Source of the DNA: Sphingopyxis sp. YF1
Lineage (GTDB): Bacteria > Pseudomonadota > Alphaproteobacteria > Sphingomonadales > Sphingomonadaceae
DNA: 64,000 nucleotides
Assembly: GCF_022701295.1 (NCBI RefSeq)
Contig: NZ_CP033204.1
Span: 3,996,501 to 4,060,500, forward strand
Reading direction: 5' to 3'
Below the pieces are notes generated by a model. The model worked only from the letters and a program-made list of their open reading frames with translations, searched no databases and was not told the DNA's origin. The position numbers and the translations under genes are program-made. This document shows, piece after piece, positions 37,769-47,400 of the stretch (position 1 is its first letter; each line of letters starts with the position of its first letter).

Positions 37769-39976
37769 GTGGATGCGGCGCAGGCGGTGCATGAAAAATT
37801 CCTCGCGGCGCTGGCGGGGGGCACGCTGCCCGACCGCGGCGACGCGCCCGATCCGGCGTCGGCCGGCCTGTCGCGCGCGCAAGCGACCGACATCTTCCTG
37901 TCGCAGCTCACCAGCCGCCAGATGGACCGGCTGTCGCGCCACCTGCAGGCGCGCGGCGAGGGCTTCTACACGATCGGATCGTCGGGGCACGAAGGCAATG
38001 CCGCGGTCGCGGCGGCGCTGCGCGTCACCGACATGGCGTTCCTCCACTATCGCTCGAACGCCTTCCAGCTGCACCGCGCGCGCCAGCTGCCCGGCGAAAC
38101 CGCGACATGGGACATGCTGCTGAGCTTTGCGGCATCGAGCGAGGACCCGATCTCGGGCGGACGGCACAAGGTGATCGGCTCGAAGCCGCTCAATATTCCG
38201 CCGCAGACCTCGACGATCGCCTCGCACCTGCCGAAAGCGGTCGGCGCGGCCTTTTCGGTCGGCATCGCGCGCCGGCTCGGCATGACCGGGCTGCCGCTTC
38301 CCGAGGATGCGGTGGTGCTCGCGAGCTTCGGCGATGCGTCGGCGAACCATTCGACCGCGCAGGGGGCGTTCAACACCGCGGGCTGGTCGGCGTTCCAGGG
38401 GTCGCCGATGCCGCTGATCTTCCTGTGCGAGGACAATGGCATCGGCATTTCGACGCGAACGCCGACGGGCTGGATCGAGGCGCAGTTCCGTCATCGCGCC
38501 GGGCTCCACTATATCCAGTGCGACGGCACCGACCTTGCCGCGGCCTATGCCGGGGCGTGCGAGGCCGCCGACTATGCGCGCCGCTATCGCAAGCCCGTCT
38601 TCCTCCACATGGCCACGGTTCGCCTCTACGGCCATGCCGGGTCGGACGTGCAGGGCGCCTATCTGCCCAAGGCGCTGATCGAGGCCGACGAGGCGCGCGA
38701 TCCGCTGCTCAGGGGCGCGGCGTTGATGGCGCAGCAGGGCTGGATGACCCCGGCCGAGATCGCCGAGACCTATGAAGAGATCGGCGCGACGCTCGCAAGG
38801 CAGGCCGAGGCGGCGATCCTGCGGCCCAAGATCACCACGCCCGCGGGCGTGATGGAAAGCCTGATCCCGCCCAAGCGCGACGTCGCGCGCGCCAACACGC
38901 CCTCGGCCGAGGAGCGCAAGGCGATGTTCGGCAGCGACGCGCAGGCGATGGACAAGCCGATGCACATGGCACGGCTGCTCTCGTGGGCGCTCGCCGACCT
39001 GATGCTCGCGCACAAGGAGATCGCCGTGATGGGCGAGGACGTCGGGCCCAAGGGCGGCGTCTACAATGTCACCGCCAAGCTTCACCAGCGCTTCGGCTCG
39101 GCCCGCGTCATCAACACCTTGCTCGACGAACAGGCGATCCTCGGGCTCGCGATCGGTATGGCGCACAACGGCTTCGTCCCGATGCCCGAGATCCAGTTCC
39201 TCGCCTATGTCCACAATGCCGAGGACCAGATTCGCGGCGAGGCGGCGACGCTCAGTTTCTTCTCGAACGGGCAATACACCAACCCGATGGTGATCCGCAT
39301 CGCGGGGCTCGGTTACCAGAAGGGTTTCGGCGGCCATTTCCACAACGACAACAGCCTCGCGGTGTTCCGCGACATCCCCGGCGTCATCCTCGCGGTGCCG
39401 TCGAACGGGCGCGACGCCGTCCAGATGCTGCGCGAATGCGTGCGGCTGGCGCGCGAAGAACAGCGCGTTGTCGTCTTCGTCGAACCGATCGCGCTCTACA
39501 TGACGCGCGACCTGCACGAGGAAGGCGACGGCCTGTGGACCAGCACCTACGAAGCCCCCGGCGAAGGTGCGCCGATCCGCTTCGGCGATGTCGGGGTGCA
39601 TGGCGACGGCACCGACCTTGCGATCGTGACCTATGGCAACGGTTATTATCTCTCGCGGCAGGCCGAGAAATTGCTCGCCGCGGACGGCGTCAAGGCGCGC
39701 GTGATCGACCTGCGCTGGCTCGGGCCGGTCGACGCGGACAAGCTCGTCGCCGCGGTGGGCGATACGCAGCGCGTCCTGATCGTCGACGAATGCCGCATCA
39801 CGGGATCGCAGAGCGAGGCGCTGATGGCGACTTTCGTCGAGCGCACGCCCGAAAAGAAGCTCGCGCGCATAGCCGCCGACGACAGCTTCATTCCGCTCGG
39901 CAAGGCCGCGACACTGACGCTGCCGAGCCGCGACAGCATCGTTGCGGCGGCGCGTGACCTTCTCGCGCAACGCTGA
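37769..39976 (+). CDS. Fused 2-oxoacid dehydrogenase E1 (alpha+beta)
   Basis: About 735 aa. The GTG at 37769 lies 8 nt after GGGAG; upstream in-frame codons are not conserved in character. The N-terminal half is an E1 alpha domain: FYTIGSSGHEG, the ThDP-binding GDASANHSTAQGAFNTA and EDNGIGISTRTPTGW. The C-terminal half is an E1 beta (transketolase pyrimidine) domain with MGEDVGPKGGVYNVT, NTLLDEQAILGLAIG and LRWLGPVDAD. Separate subunits in most bacteria are fused here. Likely oxidatively decarboxylates a branched-chain or related 2-oxoacid; no E2/E3 gene is adjacent. Confidence 0.9.
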   Translation: MDAAQAVHEKFLAALAGGTLPDRGDAPDPASAGLSRAQATDIFLSQLTSRQMDRLSRHLQARGEGFYTIGSSGHEGNAAVAAALRVTDMAFLHYRSNAFQLHRARQLPGETATWDMLLSFAASSEDPISGGRHKVIGSKPLNIPPQTSTIASHLPKAVGAAFSVGIARRLGMTGLPLPEDAVVLASFGDASANHSTAQGAFNTAGWSAFQGSPMPLIFLCEDNGIGISTRTPTGWIEAQFRHRAGLHYIQCDGTDLAAAYAGACEAADYARRYRKPVFLHMATVRLYGHAGSDVQGAYLPKALIEADEARDPLLRGAALMAQQGWMTPAEIAETYEEIGATLARQAEAAILRPKITTPAGVMESLIPPKRDVARANTPSAEERKAMFGSDAQAMDKPMHMARLLSWALADLMLAHKEIAVMGEDVGPKGGVYNVTAKLHQRFGSARVINTLLDEQAILGLAIGMAHNGFVPMPEIQFLAYVHNAEDQIRGEAATLSFFSNGQYTNPMVIRIAGLGYQKGFGGHFHNDNSLAVFRDIPGVILAVPSNGRDAVQMLRECVRLAREEQRVVVFVEPIALYMTRDLHEEGDGLWTSTYEAPGEGAPIRFGDVGVHGDGTDLAIVTYGNGYYLSRQAEKLLAADGVKARVIDLRWLGPVDADKLVAAVGDTQRVLIVDECRITGSQSEALMATFVERTPEKKLARIAADDSFIPLGKAATLTLPSRDSIVAAARDLLAQR

Positions 39977-39984
39977 AAAACAAA

Positions 39985-40066
39985 CCGTTCGCCCTGAGCT
40001 TGTCGAAGGGCCGTCCTTTTGACCGAAGAGAGAAGAACAGTGCTTCGACAAGCTCAGCACGAACGG
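39985..40066. repeat. Long inverted intergenic repeat, family A copy 4
   Basis: CCGTTCGCCCTGAGCTTGTC and GACAAGCTCAGCACGAACGG flank a short variable centre. This is the most compact copy of the family. It occupies the entire gap between the E1 gene and the acyltransferase gene, so the two may still be one transcript. Confidence 0.8.
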
Positions 40067-40080
40067 GTTAGGGGTTTGGG

Positions 40081-41130
40081 ATGACTGCAACCAGGAAAAC
40101 CGCGCTCGTTATCGCCCCCGGCCGCGGCACCTATGGCAAGGGCGAACTCGGCAGCATCGCGCGGCTGCACGGCGCACGCTTTGCCGACCGCATCGCGAAT
40201 TTCGACGCCCAGCGCCGCGACCGCGGCCAGGCGACGGTCAGCGAACTCGACGGCGCCGATCGCTTCAGCGTCGGGGTGCATATGCGCGGCGACGTCGCCG
40301 CGCCGCTGATCTACACCGCGACCGCGCTCGACTGGCTCAGCATCGATCGCGACCGATATGACGTCGTCGCCGTCGCGGGCAATTCGATGGGCTGGTACAG
40401 CGCGCTCGCGCTGGGCGGCGCGGTGTCGGTCGAGGACGGTTTCCGCATTTCGAACGCGATGGGACTCAACAGCCAGACCCACGGCCCCGGCGGGCAGATC
40501 CTGCTCCAGGTCGTCGACGAGGACTGGCGCCCGGTTCCCGGCCTGCGCGCAACCCTGTTCGACCTCGTCGCGTCCATCGCCGCGCGCCCCGGCCACGCGC
40601 TCGCGCTGTCGATCGATCTCGCCGGCATGCTCGTCCTCGCCGGAAATGAGGAAGGCCTTGCCGCCCTCCTCGCCGAAGCCCCGCCGACGCCCGGTCGTGA
40701 CCCGCTTCGCCTCGCGGGGCACGGTCCCTTCCACACCCCGCTGATGTTCGGCAGCTCGGACAAGGCCCGGGCCGAGCTGCCTGCTTCGCTCTTCGGCACG
40801 CCGGCGATCCCGCTGGTCGACGGGCGCGGCCATATCTGGCGGCGCTTCGCATCCGATCCCGCCGCGATGTGGGATTACACCTTCGGTCACCAGATCCTCG
40901 CGCCCTATGACTTCGCGCTGTCGGTGCAGGTCGCGGTCAAGGAATTCGCCCCCGACGTCGTCATCCTGCCGGGTCCCGGCGACACGCTCGGCGGTGCGAT
41001 CGCGCAATCGCTGATCGGCATCGAATGGCAGGGGATTGCCGGCAAGGCCGATTTCATGGCGCGGCAGGCGGCCGATCCGATCCTGCTGTCGATGGGCCGC
41101 GCCGAACAGCGTGCGCTGGTGATCGCCTGA
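40081..41130 (+). CDS. Acyltransferase-domain protein (malonyl-CoA:ACP transacylase-like)
   Basis: A 349-aa protein. The nucleophile elbow is GNSMGWYSALALGGAVSVED near residue 100 (a GxSxG variant of the FabD GHSLG), followed by a later acidic/His region (HGPFHTPLMF) matching the catalytic His segment of acyltransferases. The opening LVIAPGRGTYGKGELG replaces the usual FPGQG. Substrate unknown. Located next to the E1 fusion, separated by a repeat, suggesting a shared branched-chain acyl pathway; this link is inference. Confidence 0.8.
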   Translation: MTATRKTALVIAPGRGTYGKGELGSIARLHGARFADRIANFDAQRRDRGQATVSELDGADRFSVGVHMRGDVAAPLIYTATALDWLSIDRDRYDVVAVAGNSMGWYSALALGGAVSVEDGFRISNAMGLNSQTHGPGGQILLQVVDEDWRPVPGLRATLFDLVASIAARPGHALALSIDLAGMLVLAGNEEGLAALLAEAPPTPGRDPLRLAGHGPFHTPLMFGSSDKARAELPASLFGTPAIPLVDGRGHIWRRFASDPAAMWDYTFGHQILAPYDFALSVQVAVKEFAPDVVILPGPGDTLGGAIAQSLIGIEWQGIAGKADFMARQAADPILLSMGRAEQRALVIA

Positions 41131-41133
41131 CCG

Positions 41134-41148
41134 GGGCGCGTTGCGCCC
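41134..41148. terminator. Short GC hairpin after the acyltransferase
   Basis: GGGCGC, GTT, GCGCCC forms a 6-bp stem with a 3-nt loop 4 nt past the stop. No U-run follows. Weak terminator candidate. Confidence 0.35.
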
Positions 41149-41206
41149 GCATCCGCGCGACCATGCGCGCCACGGGCATGGCGCTGCGTAACGAAGGCGG
41201 GTGATG

Positions 41207-41258
41207 AAAGCTGGTGACCCCTACGGGAATCGAACCCGTGTTTCAGCCGTGAGAGGGC
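41207..41258 (-). repeat. attL: 52-bp duplicate of the tRNA-Glu 3' part
   Basis: Identical over 52 bp to 49542-49593. It includes the CCA end, T-arm and variable region and stops at the anticodon stem-loop (GTGAGAGGGC). Identity breaks at 41259 (GCTAAC here, CGCGTC in the tRNA). This fragment cannot form a tRNA. Confidence 0.93.
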
Positions 41259-41376
41259 GCTAACATACGCAATCCCGCCGGTTGCTGATGCGACCGGAAA
41301 TGATCAGAAACAAAGGATATCAAGGGGATTCCGCCTAGCGATGTGTCGCATTGCGCCACGGTGTTTCTCTATGTAT

Positions 41377-41396
41377 ATTGGGGAAATATTAGGGAA
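41377..41396 (+). promoter_or_regulatory. Putative integrase arm-type sites, left end
   Basis: ATTGGGGAAAT (41377-41387) is directly followed by ATTAGGGAA (41388-41396), just before the integrase gene. The same two words recur inside the right end at 49492-49513. Paired short direct repeats inside both ends are the usual layout of tyrosine-integrase arm sites; binding is inferred. Confidence 0.5.
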
Positions 41397-41414
41397 GTGG
41401 CGAAGGGGTAAGCG

Positions 41415-42695
41415 ATGGCGCGCGTGGTTCAGGACACGAAGCTTGCGAAGCGCGAGCATCGTTTGCGGCTTGAGGCTCGTAAGAAACCCTATTGGATGAC
41501 ACTCAACGAAGGCGAGCATCTGGGCTATTATCGGGGGGCACGCGTCGGCAAATGGGTTGCGCGGTATCGCCGGGCCGGCGCGGGCGCGAATTATCAGGAA
41601 ACCACTATCGCCGAGGCGGACGATAGTGCTGATGCCGATGGCACAGTGATTCTGAATTTCAAACAGGCACAGGAAGCCGCGCGCGGTTGGTTTCTATCAT
41701 TGGAGAAAAATGCCGGACGTAGGCGCGGTGCCTATACAGTTTCCGATGCCTTGGACGATTACCTGCACGGCTTTCAGGGCAAAGATGTCGCCAACACGCG
41801 CCGCCGGATCGAAGCCATCGTGCGCCCCCAGATGGGGCATCACGAGGTCGCGGCACTCACGACACAGATTGTTCATGACTGGCTCATAGGTCTTGCCAGC
41901 GCGCCTGCCCGACTGCGAACTGCCAAAGGCGCATCGCAAAACGTTCGCATGACAGCGGACACCGACGAAGCCCGTCGCAGCCGCCGGTCGAGTGCCAATC
42001 GCATTCTCACTATTCTGAAAGCCGCGTTGAACCGCGCCTATCGTGACGGGACAGTCGGTGCTGACGATGCTTGGCGCAGGGTGAAGCCCTTTGCGAAGGC
42101 CGATGCGCCCCGCTTGCGATACCTGACCGACGATGAAGCCCGGCGTCTGACCAATGCCACCGACCGCGCGTTTCGACCGATTGTTCAGGCCGCGCTGCTT
42201 ACTGGCGCGCGCTATTCCGAACTCGCGAGATTGGAGGTTCGCGATTTCGACCGGCAATCACAGACTGTCTGGCTTCGCGAAACGAAGGCCGGGACGCCTC
42301 GCGCGGTCTATCTTGAAGGCGAAGGGGTCGAATTATTCGAACAGGCGACGGTCGGCAAAGAAGCTGACGCTTTGGTTTTTCCGCGTCCTGACGGAAAGAA
42401 ATGGGGGCCATCGCATCAGGCCCGTCCCTTGGCGGCTGCATGCGTCGCCGCCAAGCTTGCGCCAACAGGCTTTCACGATCTGCGCCGAACTTACGGGGCA
42501 CGGCTGGCGTTGCGCGGCGTGCCGATAGCCGTGATCGCCGAGGCATTGGGTCATGCGGACGAACGCATCACGCGGCGCCACTATGCGCACCTTTCCAAAT
42601 CCTATGTTGCGGATACGGTTCGAACGGCCGTTGCGGGGCTGGGGATTGTTGAAGCGAGCAATGTCGCTAGATTGGAACCGGCTCGGCAGCCGTGA
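41415..42695 (+). CDS. int: Tyrosine-type site-specific integrase
   Basis: A 426-aa phage/island integrase. Catalytic residues are all visible: Arg266 in TGARYSEL, His354-x-x-Arg357 in FHDLRR, His380 in LGHAD and the nucleophile Tyr390 in RRHYAHL. The N-terminal SAM-like core-binding region has an arm-type DNA-binding domain before it (EGEHLGYYRG, KWVARYRR). GAAGGGG precedes the ATG. It sits next to attL and is expected to recombine the 3' end of tRNA-Glu(CUC). Base composition is less GC-biased than the backbone. Confidence 0.95.
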   Translation: MARVVQDTKLAKREHRLRLEARKKPYWMTLNEGEHLGYYRGARVGKWVARYRRAGAGANYQETTIAEADDSADADGTVILNFKQAQEAARGWFLSLEKNAGRRRGAYTVSDALDDYLHGFQGKDVANTRRRIEAIVRPQMGHHEVAALTTQIVHDWLIGLASAPARLRTAKGASQNVRMTADTDEARRSRRSSANRILTILKAALNRAYRDGTVGADDAWRRVKPFAKADAPRLRYLTDDEARRLTNATDRAFRPIVQAALLTGARYSELARLEVRDFDRQSQTVWLRETKAGTPRAVYLEGEGVELFEQATVGKEADALVFPRPDGKKWGPSHQARPLAAACVAAKLAPTGFHDLRRTYGARLALRGVPIAVIAEALGHADERITRRHYAHLSKSYVADTVRTAVAGLGIVEASNVARLEPARQP

Positions 42696-43057
42696 TTGTT
42701 GCCGTGATCGGGACAGATTGTTCCGCATAGGGAAGGTTTTCGGTCGATCCGGCCGAGTCGAACAAAAAGTGATCAGACGACCGACCTCGATAAGCAGGTT
42801 TTCGACCATTTCTTGGAAAGGTAGAAAAATTTAAGGGGTGCGAGGCGCCCCGAATGCCAATGCCAAAATTGGCGGCTAACCGCCCGTTGAGCGCGATATG
42901 CCTTTTGCAACAAGCCGCCAAACGAATCGGAATAGCGACGAGTTGAGTCCTTATTCCGTCAGAAAGTGCATCACGGTGCTTCCCGGTGCTGCTATAAGAG
43001 GGCCATGGCCGAACTCCCCCTCCGAGGGGGCACCCCAGCCTTGGAAAGGAGGATAGA
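42696..43057. other. Non-coding gap between integrase and AlpA-type gene
   Basis: 362 bp without a supported gene. It holds GGGGTGC-GAG-GCGCCCC at 42836-42852 with an A/T-rich flank (AAAAATTTAA) on its left, which on the minus strand is a terminator-like hairpin. There is also a 6-bp hairpin CCCCCT-CCG-AGGGGG at 43016-43030 just upstream of the next ribosome site. Lower GC than the backbone; probably promoter and excision-control region. Confidence 0.5.
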
Positions 43058-43237
43058 ATGACAGCACGGCAATTTTTGACTGTTCAGGAGTTTTGCGACC
43101 GCTTCGCGGTTTCGCGTTCGACCTATTACCGGCTCGTCGCCAATGGCGATTTGGCACCGGTGCATATCGGGCGTGCGGTTCGCGTTCGCGCGACCGATGC
43201 TAGCAACTGGGCGGACTCGCTCGCTAACGATAACTGA
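43058..43237 (+). CDS. AlpA/excisionase-type helix-turn-helix protein
   Basis: A 59-aa protein, too short for many gene callers. A strong Shine-Dalgarno AAAGGAGG precedes the ATG. It begins MTARQFLTVQEFCDRFAVSR followed by STYYRLVANGDLAPVHIGRAVR and ends WADSLANDN. This is the AlpA/MerR-like winged-helix excisionase pattern (xxREVAxxxGVSRSTVYRLVKxGxFPxPVRIGxRxVR). Such proteins act as recombination directionality factors or activate integrase on P4-like islands. Fits its place between integrase and replication gene. Confidence 0.85.
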   Translation: MTARQFLTVQEFCDRFAVSRSTYYRLVANGDLAPVHIGRAVRVRATDASNWADSLANDN

Positions 43238-43596
43238 GCCGGGGCTGAAAGCAAAAGCGCCGACGAAAGCCTAGACCTTCGCCGACGCGCTATCCAAATC
43301 TTGGCGGACTGGATAATCGCTTTCTACCCCGATTCACGGATTGTGATCAAATGGAATCGCACGACGCGACAGCCATTTGAGATCAGTCGAACGGCGGGGC
43401 CGGGGCCATTGGTCCCGGCTCCATTTCCCTTGATCGGTGTTGGAGTGTCCCCTGTTGGCGCTGGACGTGCCTTTGAAACTTGCGCGATATTGTGCCCCGG
43501 TGTTCCGGAACAGCGGCGCGGTATGCGTGCATTGTCTAGCAGGATCAACGGCTTGCCGAGCTGACTCCCCCGCTGCCCTATTATTAGGCGGATCGA
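43238..43596. other. Gap before the replication gene
   Basis: 359 bp. It contains an unsupported 87-codon plus-strand frame (43301-43564) and an overlapping minus-strand frame; neither shows recognisable conservation and both have atypical composition. The imperfect dyad GCGCCGACGAAAG / CTTCGCCGACGCGC near 43258-43291 follows the AlpA stop and may be a terminator or origin-proximal structure. Confidence 0.4.
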
Positions 43597-44271
43597 ATGA
43601 CCCCGCGAGCGGTTGACGCGACAGCACGCCCGCGCCTGTTGAAGCGCGGCGGACGGCGCGACAGGGGCAGGGAGCGCGACCGGCTTACCGAACGCGAGTG
43701 CCGCGACCTGATCGCAGCGGCGCACAAGGCATGGGGAGCCGGTCGCCCCTTCAATCGCTTTGTGACGCTGGCATGGGTCAACGCCGGGATCGGACAGGAT
43801 GCGGTCGCGGTTCGACGCGTGACGGCGGCTTGGTTGAAGCTGGCGCGCGACTGGCTGGGCGCGCGGGGGCATCGCCCCTTGGTCTGGGCTTGGGTGATGG
43901 AGGATGGCGCGAACCGGGGCGGGTTGCATATCCACCTGTTGATGCACGTCCCGAACAATCTGGCGCCCCTGTTTTCGTCGATGCCGAGACGTTGGGTAAA
44001 GCAACTAACGCCGGGCGGGCGGTATGTGCGGGGCACGCTCGATACAAAGAAGTTTCGAACGGCCGATCCCAGCGGTGGCGATGCCGCGAGCATGGCCTAT
44101 GCGGGCGAATTGAACGCGAGGCTCCATTACATGCTGAAAGCCGCTCCAAGGGTGCTAGAGGGCAATCTGGGGGTCGAAGGGTGGCGATGGCCCGATGCGC
44201 CACCTTGGGGGCAACATTGCCGTATCAGCGGCGCGCGTCTGCGGATTTGGCAGGGATGGCGGCATTTCTAA
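43597..44271 (+). CDS. HUH-type replication initiator-like protein
   Basis: A 224-aa protein. The segment WAWVMEDGANRGGLHIHLLMHVP (shown in parts: VMEDGANRGG then LHIHLLMHV) places His111 and His113 in an HUH motif, as in rolling-circle Rep and relaxase-like endonucleases. A candidate catalytic Tyr178 lies in the downstream helix NARLHYMLKA, the usual place for Rep_1/phage gpA-like enzymes. The N-terminus is strongly basic. It probably nicks an origin in the excised island or initiates its replication; the assignment is from motif only. Stands between excisionase and the restriction operon. Confidence 0.72.
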   Translation: MTPRAVDATARPRLLKRGGRRDRGRERDRLTERECRDLIAAAHKAWGAGRPFNRFVTLAWVNAGIGQDAVAVRRVTAAWLKLARDWLGARGHRPLVWAWVMEDGANRGGLHIHLLMHVPNNLAPLFSSMPRRWVKQLTPGGRYVRGTLDTKKFRTADPSGGDAASMAYAGELNARLHYMLKAAPRVLEGNLGVEGWRWPDAPPWGQHCRISGARLRIWQGWRHF

Positions 44272-44471
44272 AATAGGCGAAAATAGGGGAGGGGGCGGGC
44301 GCATCCTTCGCGACAAAGGATCGGACAGCGCCGCTAATCCGCCACGCGAACGCTAACACAGTTTCCCGCCCGCGCGCGCGAGGCGGGGTTTCGGATTGTT
44401 TCCCAGCGTCCCGTTTCCAATTGATTTAGGAAAATCTTGGCGGCAGCGGCCGGGGCGGATAGACCCGCGCG

Positions 44472-47400
44472 ATGCATGACCCCAGCCTGTTCACGTCCGG
44501 TGCGCTCTTTACCCAGGATTATCTTGCCGAAGGAATCACTGCGACGGCGAATTACCGTGCGGTCGATGTTGCGGCCGTCCGGGCCGAGCTGGGGAATATC
44601 CTTGCGGGTTTTCCGCACGCCGATACCCCCAATGAAGCAACGACCGAAGGCGATCTGGTTTGGCCGGTCCTTCGCTTGCTGGGCTGGACCGATATTCTAA
44701 CCCAACAAAACCTGTCGGCGACCGGCCGCGTCGATGTTCCCGACGGGCTGCTCTTCATCGATGCGGAGGCCAAAGAGGCGGCGAACCAGCATCCCGAAGA
44801 GTGGCGGCGCTATGAATTCGGGGCGGCGGTGCTGGAAAGCAAGCGCTGGGGCCGCGCGCTCGACCGGGCCGAGGGGCGCAAGGGCGCCGACCGCGACACG
44901 CCTTCCACCCAATTGCTGCGCTACCTTCGCCGCATCGACGATTTGACTAACGGGCGGCTGCGCTGGGGCATATTGACCAACGGCGCCAAATGGCGGCTCT
45001 ATTTTTCGGGCGCGCGCTCGACCATCGACGATTATCTGGAGCTGGACCTGTCGCGCATTCTGTCGCTCGATCCCGACTTGCTCGATACCGGCCTGACCGA
45101 TGCCGACCGCGACCATTGGCTGGCGGTGTTCGTCGCCATGTTCTCACGCACCGCGTTCGAACGGGCGAGTGACACGGCGCCCAGCTTCCACGACAGCGCG
45201 CGCCGCGATGCCGCCTTTTACGAAGAGCGGGTGGCAAAGAGCCTGTCCGAAAAGGTGTTCGGCACGCTCTACCCGTCGCTGGGCAAAGCCGTTGCGGCGG
45301 CGGCGCCAGCCGATACCCCGCTCGACGACGTGCGGCAGGCGACGCTGATCCTGCTCTATCGCCTGCTGTTCGTCCTCTATGCCGAGGACCGGGGGCTATT
45401 ACCGGTGAAGGATCGACGGTTCGACGACTATGCCTTGCGCATCGCGCGCATCGACGTCGGGCAGCGCAAGGACGCGGGCGATGCCTTTTCTGCGGTCGCG
45501 CGCAATTACTGGAACCGCTTCGCCGACCTTGCCACCATGATCGACAAGGGCGATCCGTCGGTGGGATTGCCGCCCTATAATGGCGGGCTGTTCAATGCCG
45601 ACGCCACCCCCTTGCTGGCGTCGATTGCGCTGCCCGATGCGGTGATGGCGGAGGCGATCGACATATTGTCATTCGAACAAGCGGGCGGGCGGCGGCGCTA
45701 TATCAATTACCGCGACCTGTCGGTGCAACAGCTTGGTTCGATCTATGAGCGGTTGCTGGAATTCGAACTGACGCGCGATGCCGACGGCGCGGTCGATGTC
45801 CGGCCAAACATCTTCGCGCGCAAGAATTCGGGCAGCTATTACACGCCCGACGAGCTGGTCCTGTTGATCCTCGACGAAACGCTCGCGCCGCTGATCGAAG
45901 ATGCGCTGGACGGTTTCAAGGCGGGGCTGGCGGCGCTGAAACCCAAGGACAGCGAAGATTACCGCATCGCGCAGTTGCAGAAGGCCGATCCCGCGCGGGC
46001 GATCACGCGGTTGAAGGTTTGCGACCCGGCCATGGGGTCGGGCCATTTCCTTGTCTCGCTGGTTGATCGCCTGACCAATCACGCGCTCGACGCCATCGAA
46101 GAGGCGCGGGCGCTGGCACGCGATGTTGCGGAACTCGATTATGAAAGCCCGGTGTCCGAAGAGATTCGCCGGGTGCGCGCGACCATCCGGCACAATGCCG
46201 ACGACGCGGGCTGGAGCGTCAGCGAAGAGCAATTGGACGATCCCCAGCTTGTGAAGCGCATGGTGCTGAAACGCTGTGTCTATGGCGCCGACAAGAATCC
46301 GATGGCGGTCGAACTGGCGAAGGTCGCGCTGTGGCTGCATACCTTTACCGTCGGCGCGCCGCTGAGCTTTATCGACCATCATCTGGCGGCGGGCGACAGT
46401 CTGTTCGGGTTGTGGGTGCGCGACGCGCTCGACAAGGCGGGGAAGGGCGGCGGGCTGTTCCTGCACGAGCCGCTGACCAATGCGCAGCGCCAAGCTGTCG
46501 TCATGCGCACCATCGAATCGCTGACCGATGCCGAGGTGGCCGAGGCGCATCGCAGCGCCGAAATGTGGCACGACGTCGAAGCGCAGACGGGGCCGCTGGA
46601 CGGCTTTGTCAGCTTTATGCACGCGCTCGAATGGCTCGACCTGAAAAGGGAGGACAAGGCGCTGGTCGCGCTGTGGCTCGACGGGCGGTTCGGGGAACCG
46701 ATCCCGATTGCGCGCGGCCGGGTCGCGCCCGAAGGCGGCAAGGCGCGTCCCGAAGAGGTGGAGCGCTTTACGGCGGTCTGGCGCGAGGCGCGGGCGCTGA
46801 TCGACGAAGAGCGGTTCCTGAACTGGCAAATCCATTTTCCCGGTGTCTGGGACAATTGGGGCAGTACCGAACGCGAAGGCGGCTTCGACGCCATCGTGGG
46901 CAATCCGCCTTGGGACAGGATCAAGCTGCAACAGGTCGAATGGTTCGCGGCGCGGCGGCCCGACATTGCCAAGGCGCAGCGCGCATCCGATCGGGCGCGC
47001 ATGATCAAGGCGTTGAAAGGTGCTGGCGACCCGCTGTTCGACGATTACCAGAAGGCCGACAAGCGCGCCGCAGACACGCTGCGGATTGCCCGCAAGGGTG
47101 GGCATTACCCGCTGTTGAGCCGGGGCGACATCAACCTTTACAGCCTGTTCGTCGAGCGGGCGCATAGTCTGGTCAAACCGGGCGGGATGGTCGGGCTGTT
47201 GACCCCCAGCGGCATCGCGTCGGACCTGTCGGCATCGGAGTTTTTCCGCAAGATCGCGACCGGTTCCCATTTGCGCGCGCTCTATGATTTTGAGAATCGC
47301 CGCACGCGATACGGGCTGGAGCCATTCTTTCCCGACGTCGATAGCCGGTTCAAATTCGCAGCTATGATTGCCAGCCCCGCCCGGACGTTTGAAGCGTCGC

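Noticed and set aside
43301..43564. 87-codon plus-strand frame on the island
   Set aside because: No ribosome site, no recognisable conservation and an equally long frame on the other strand.
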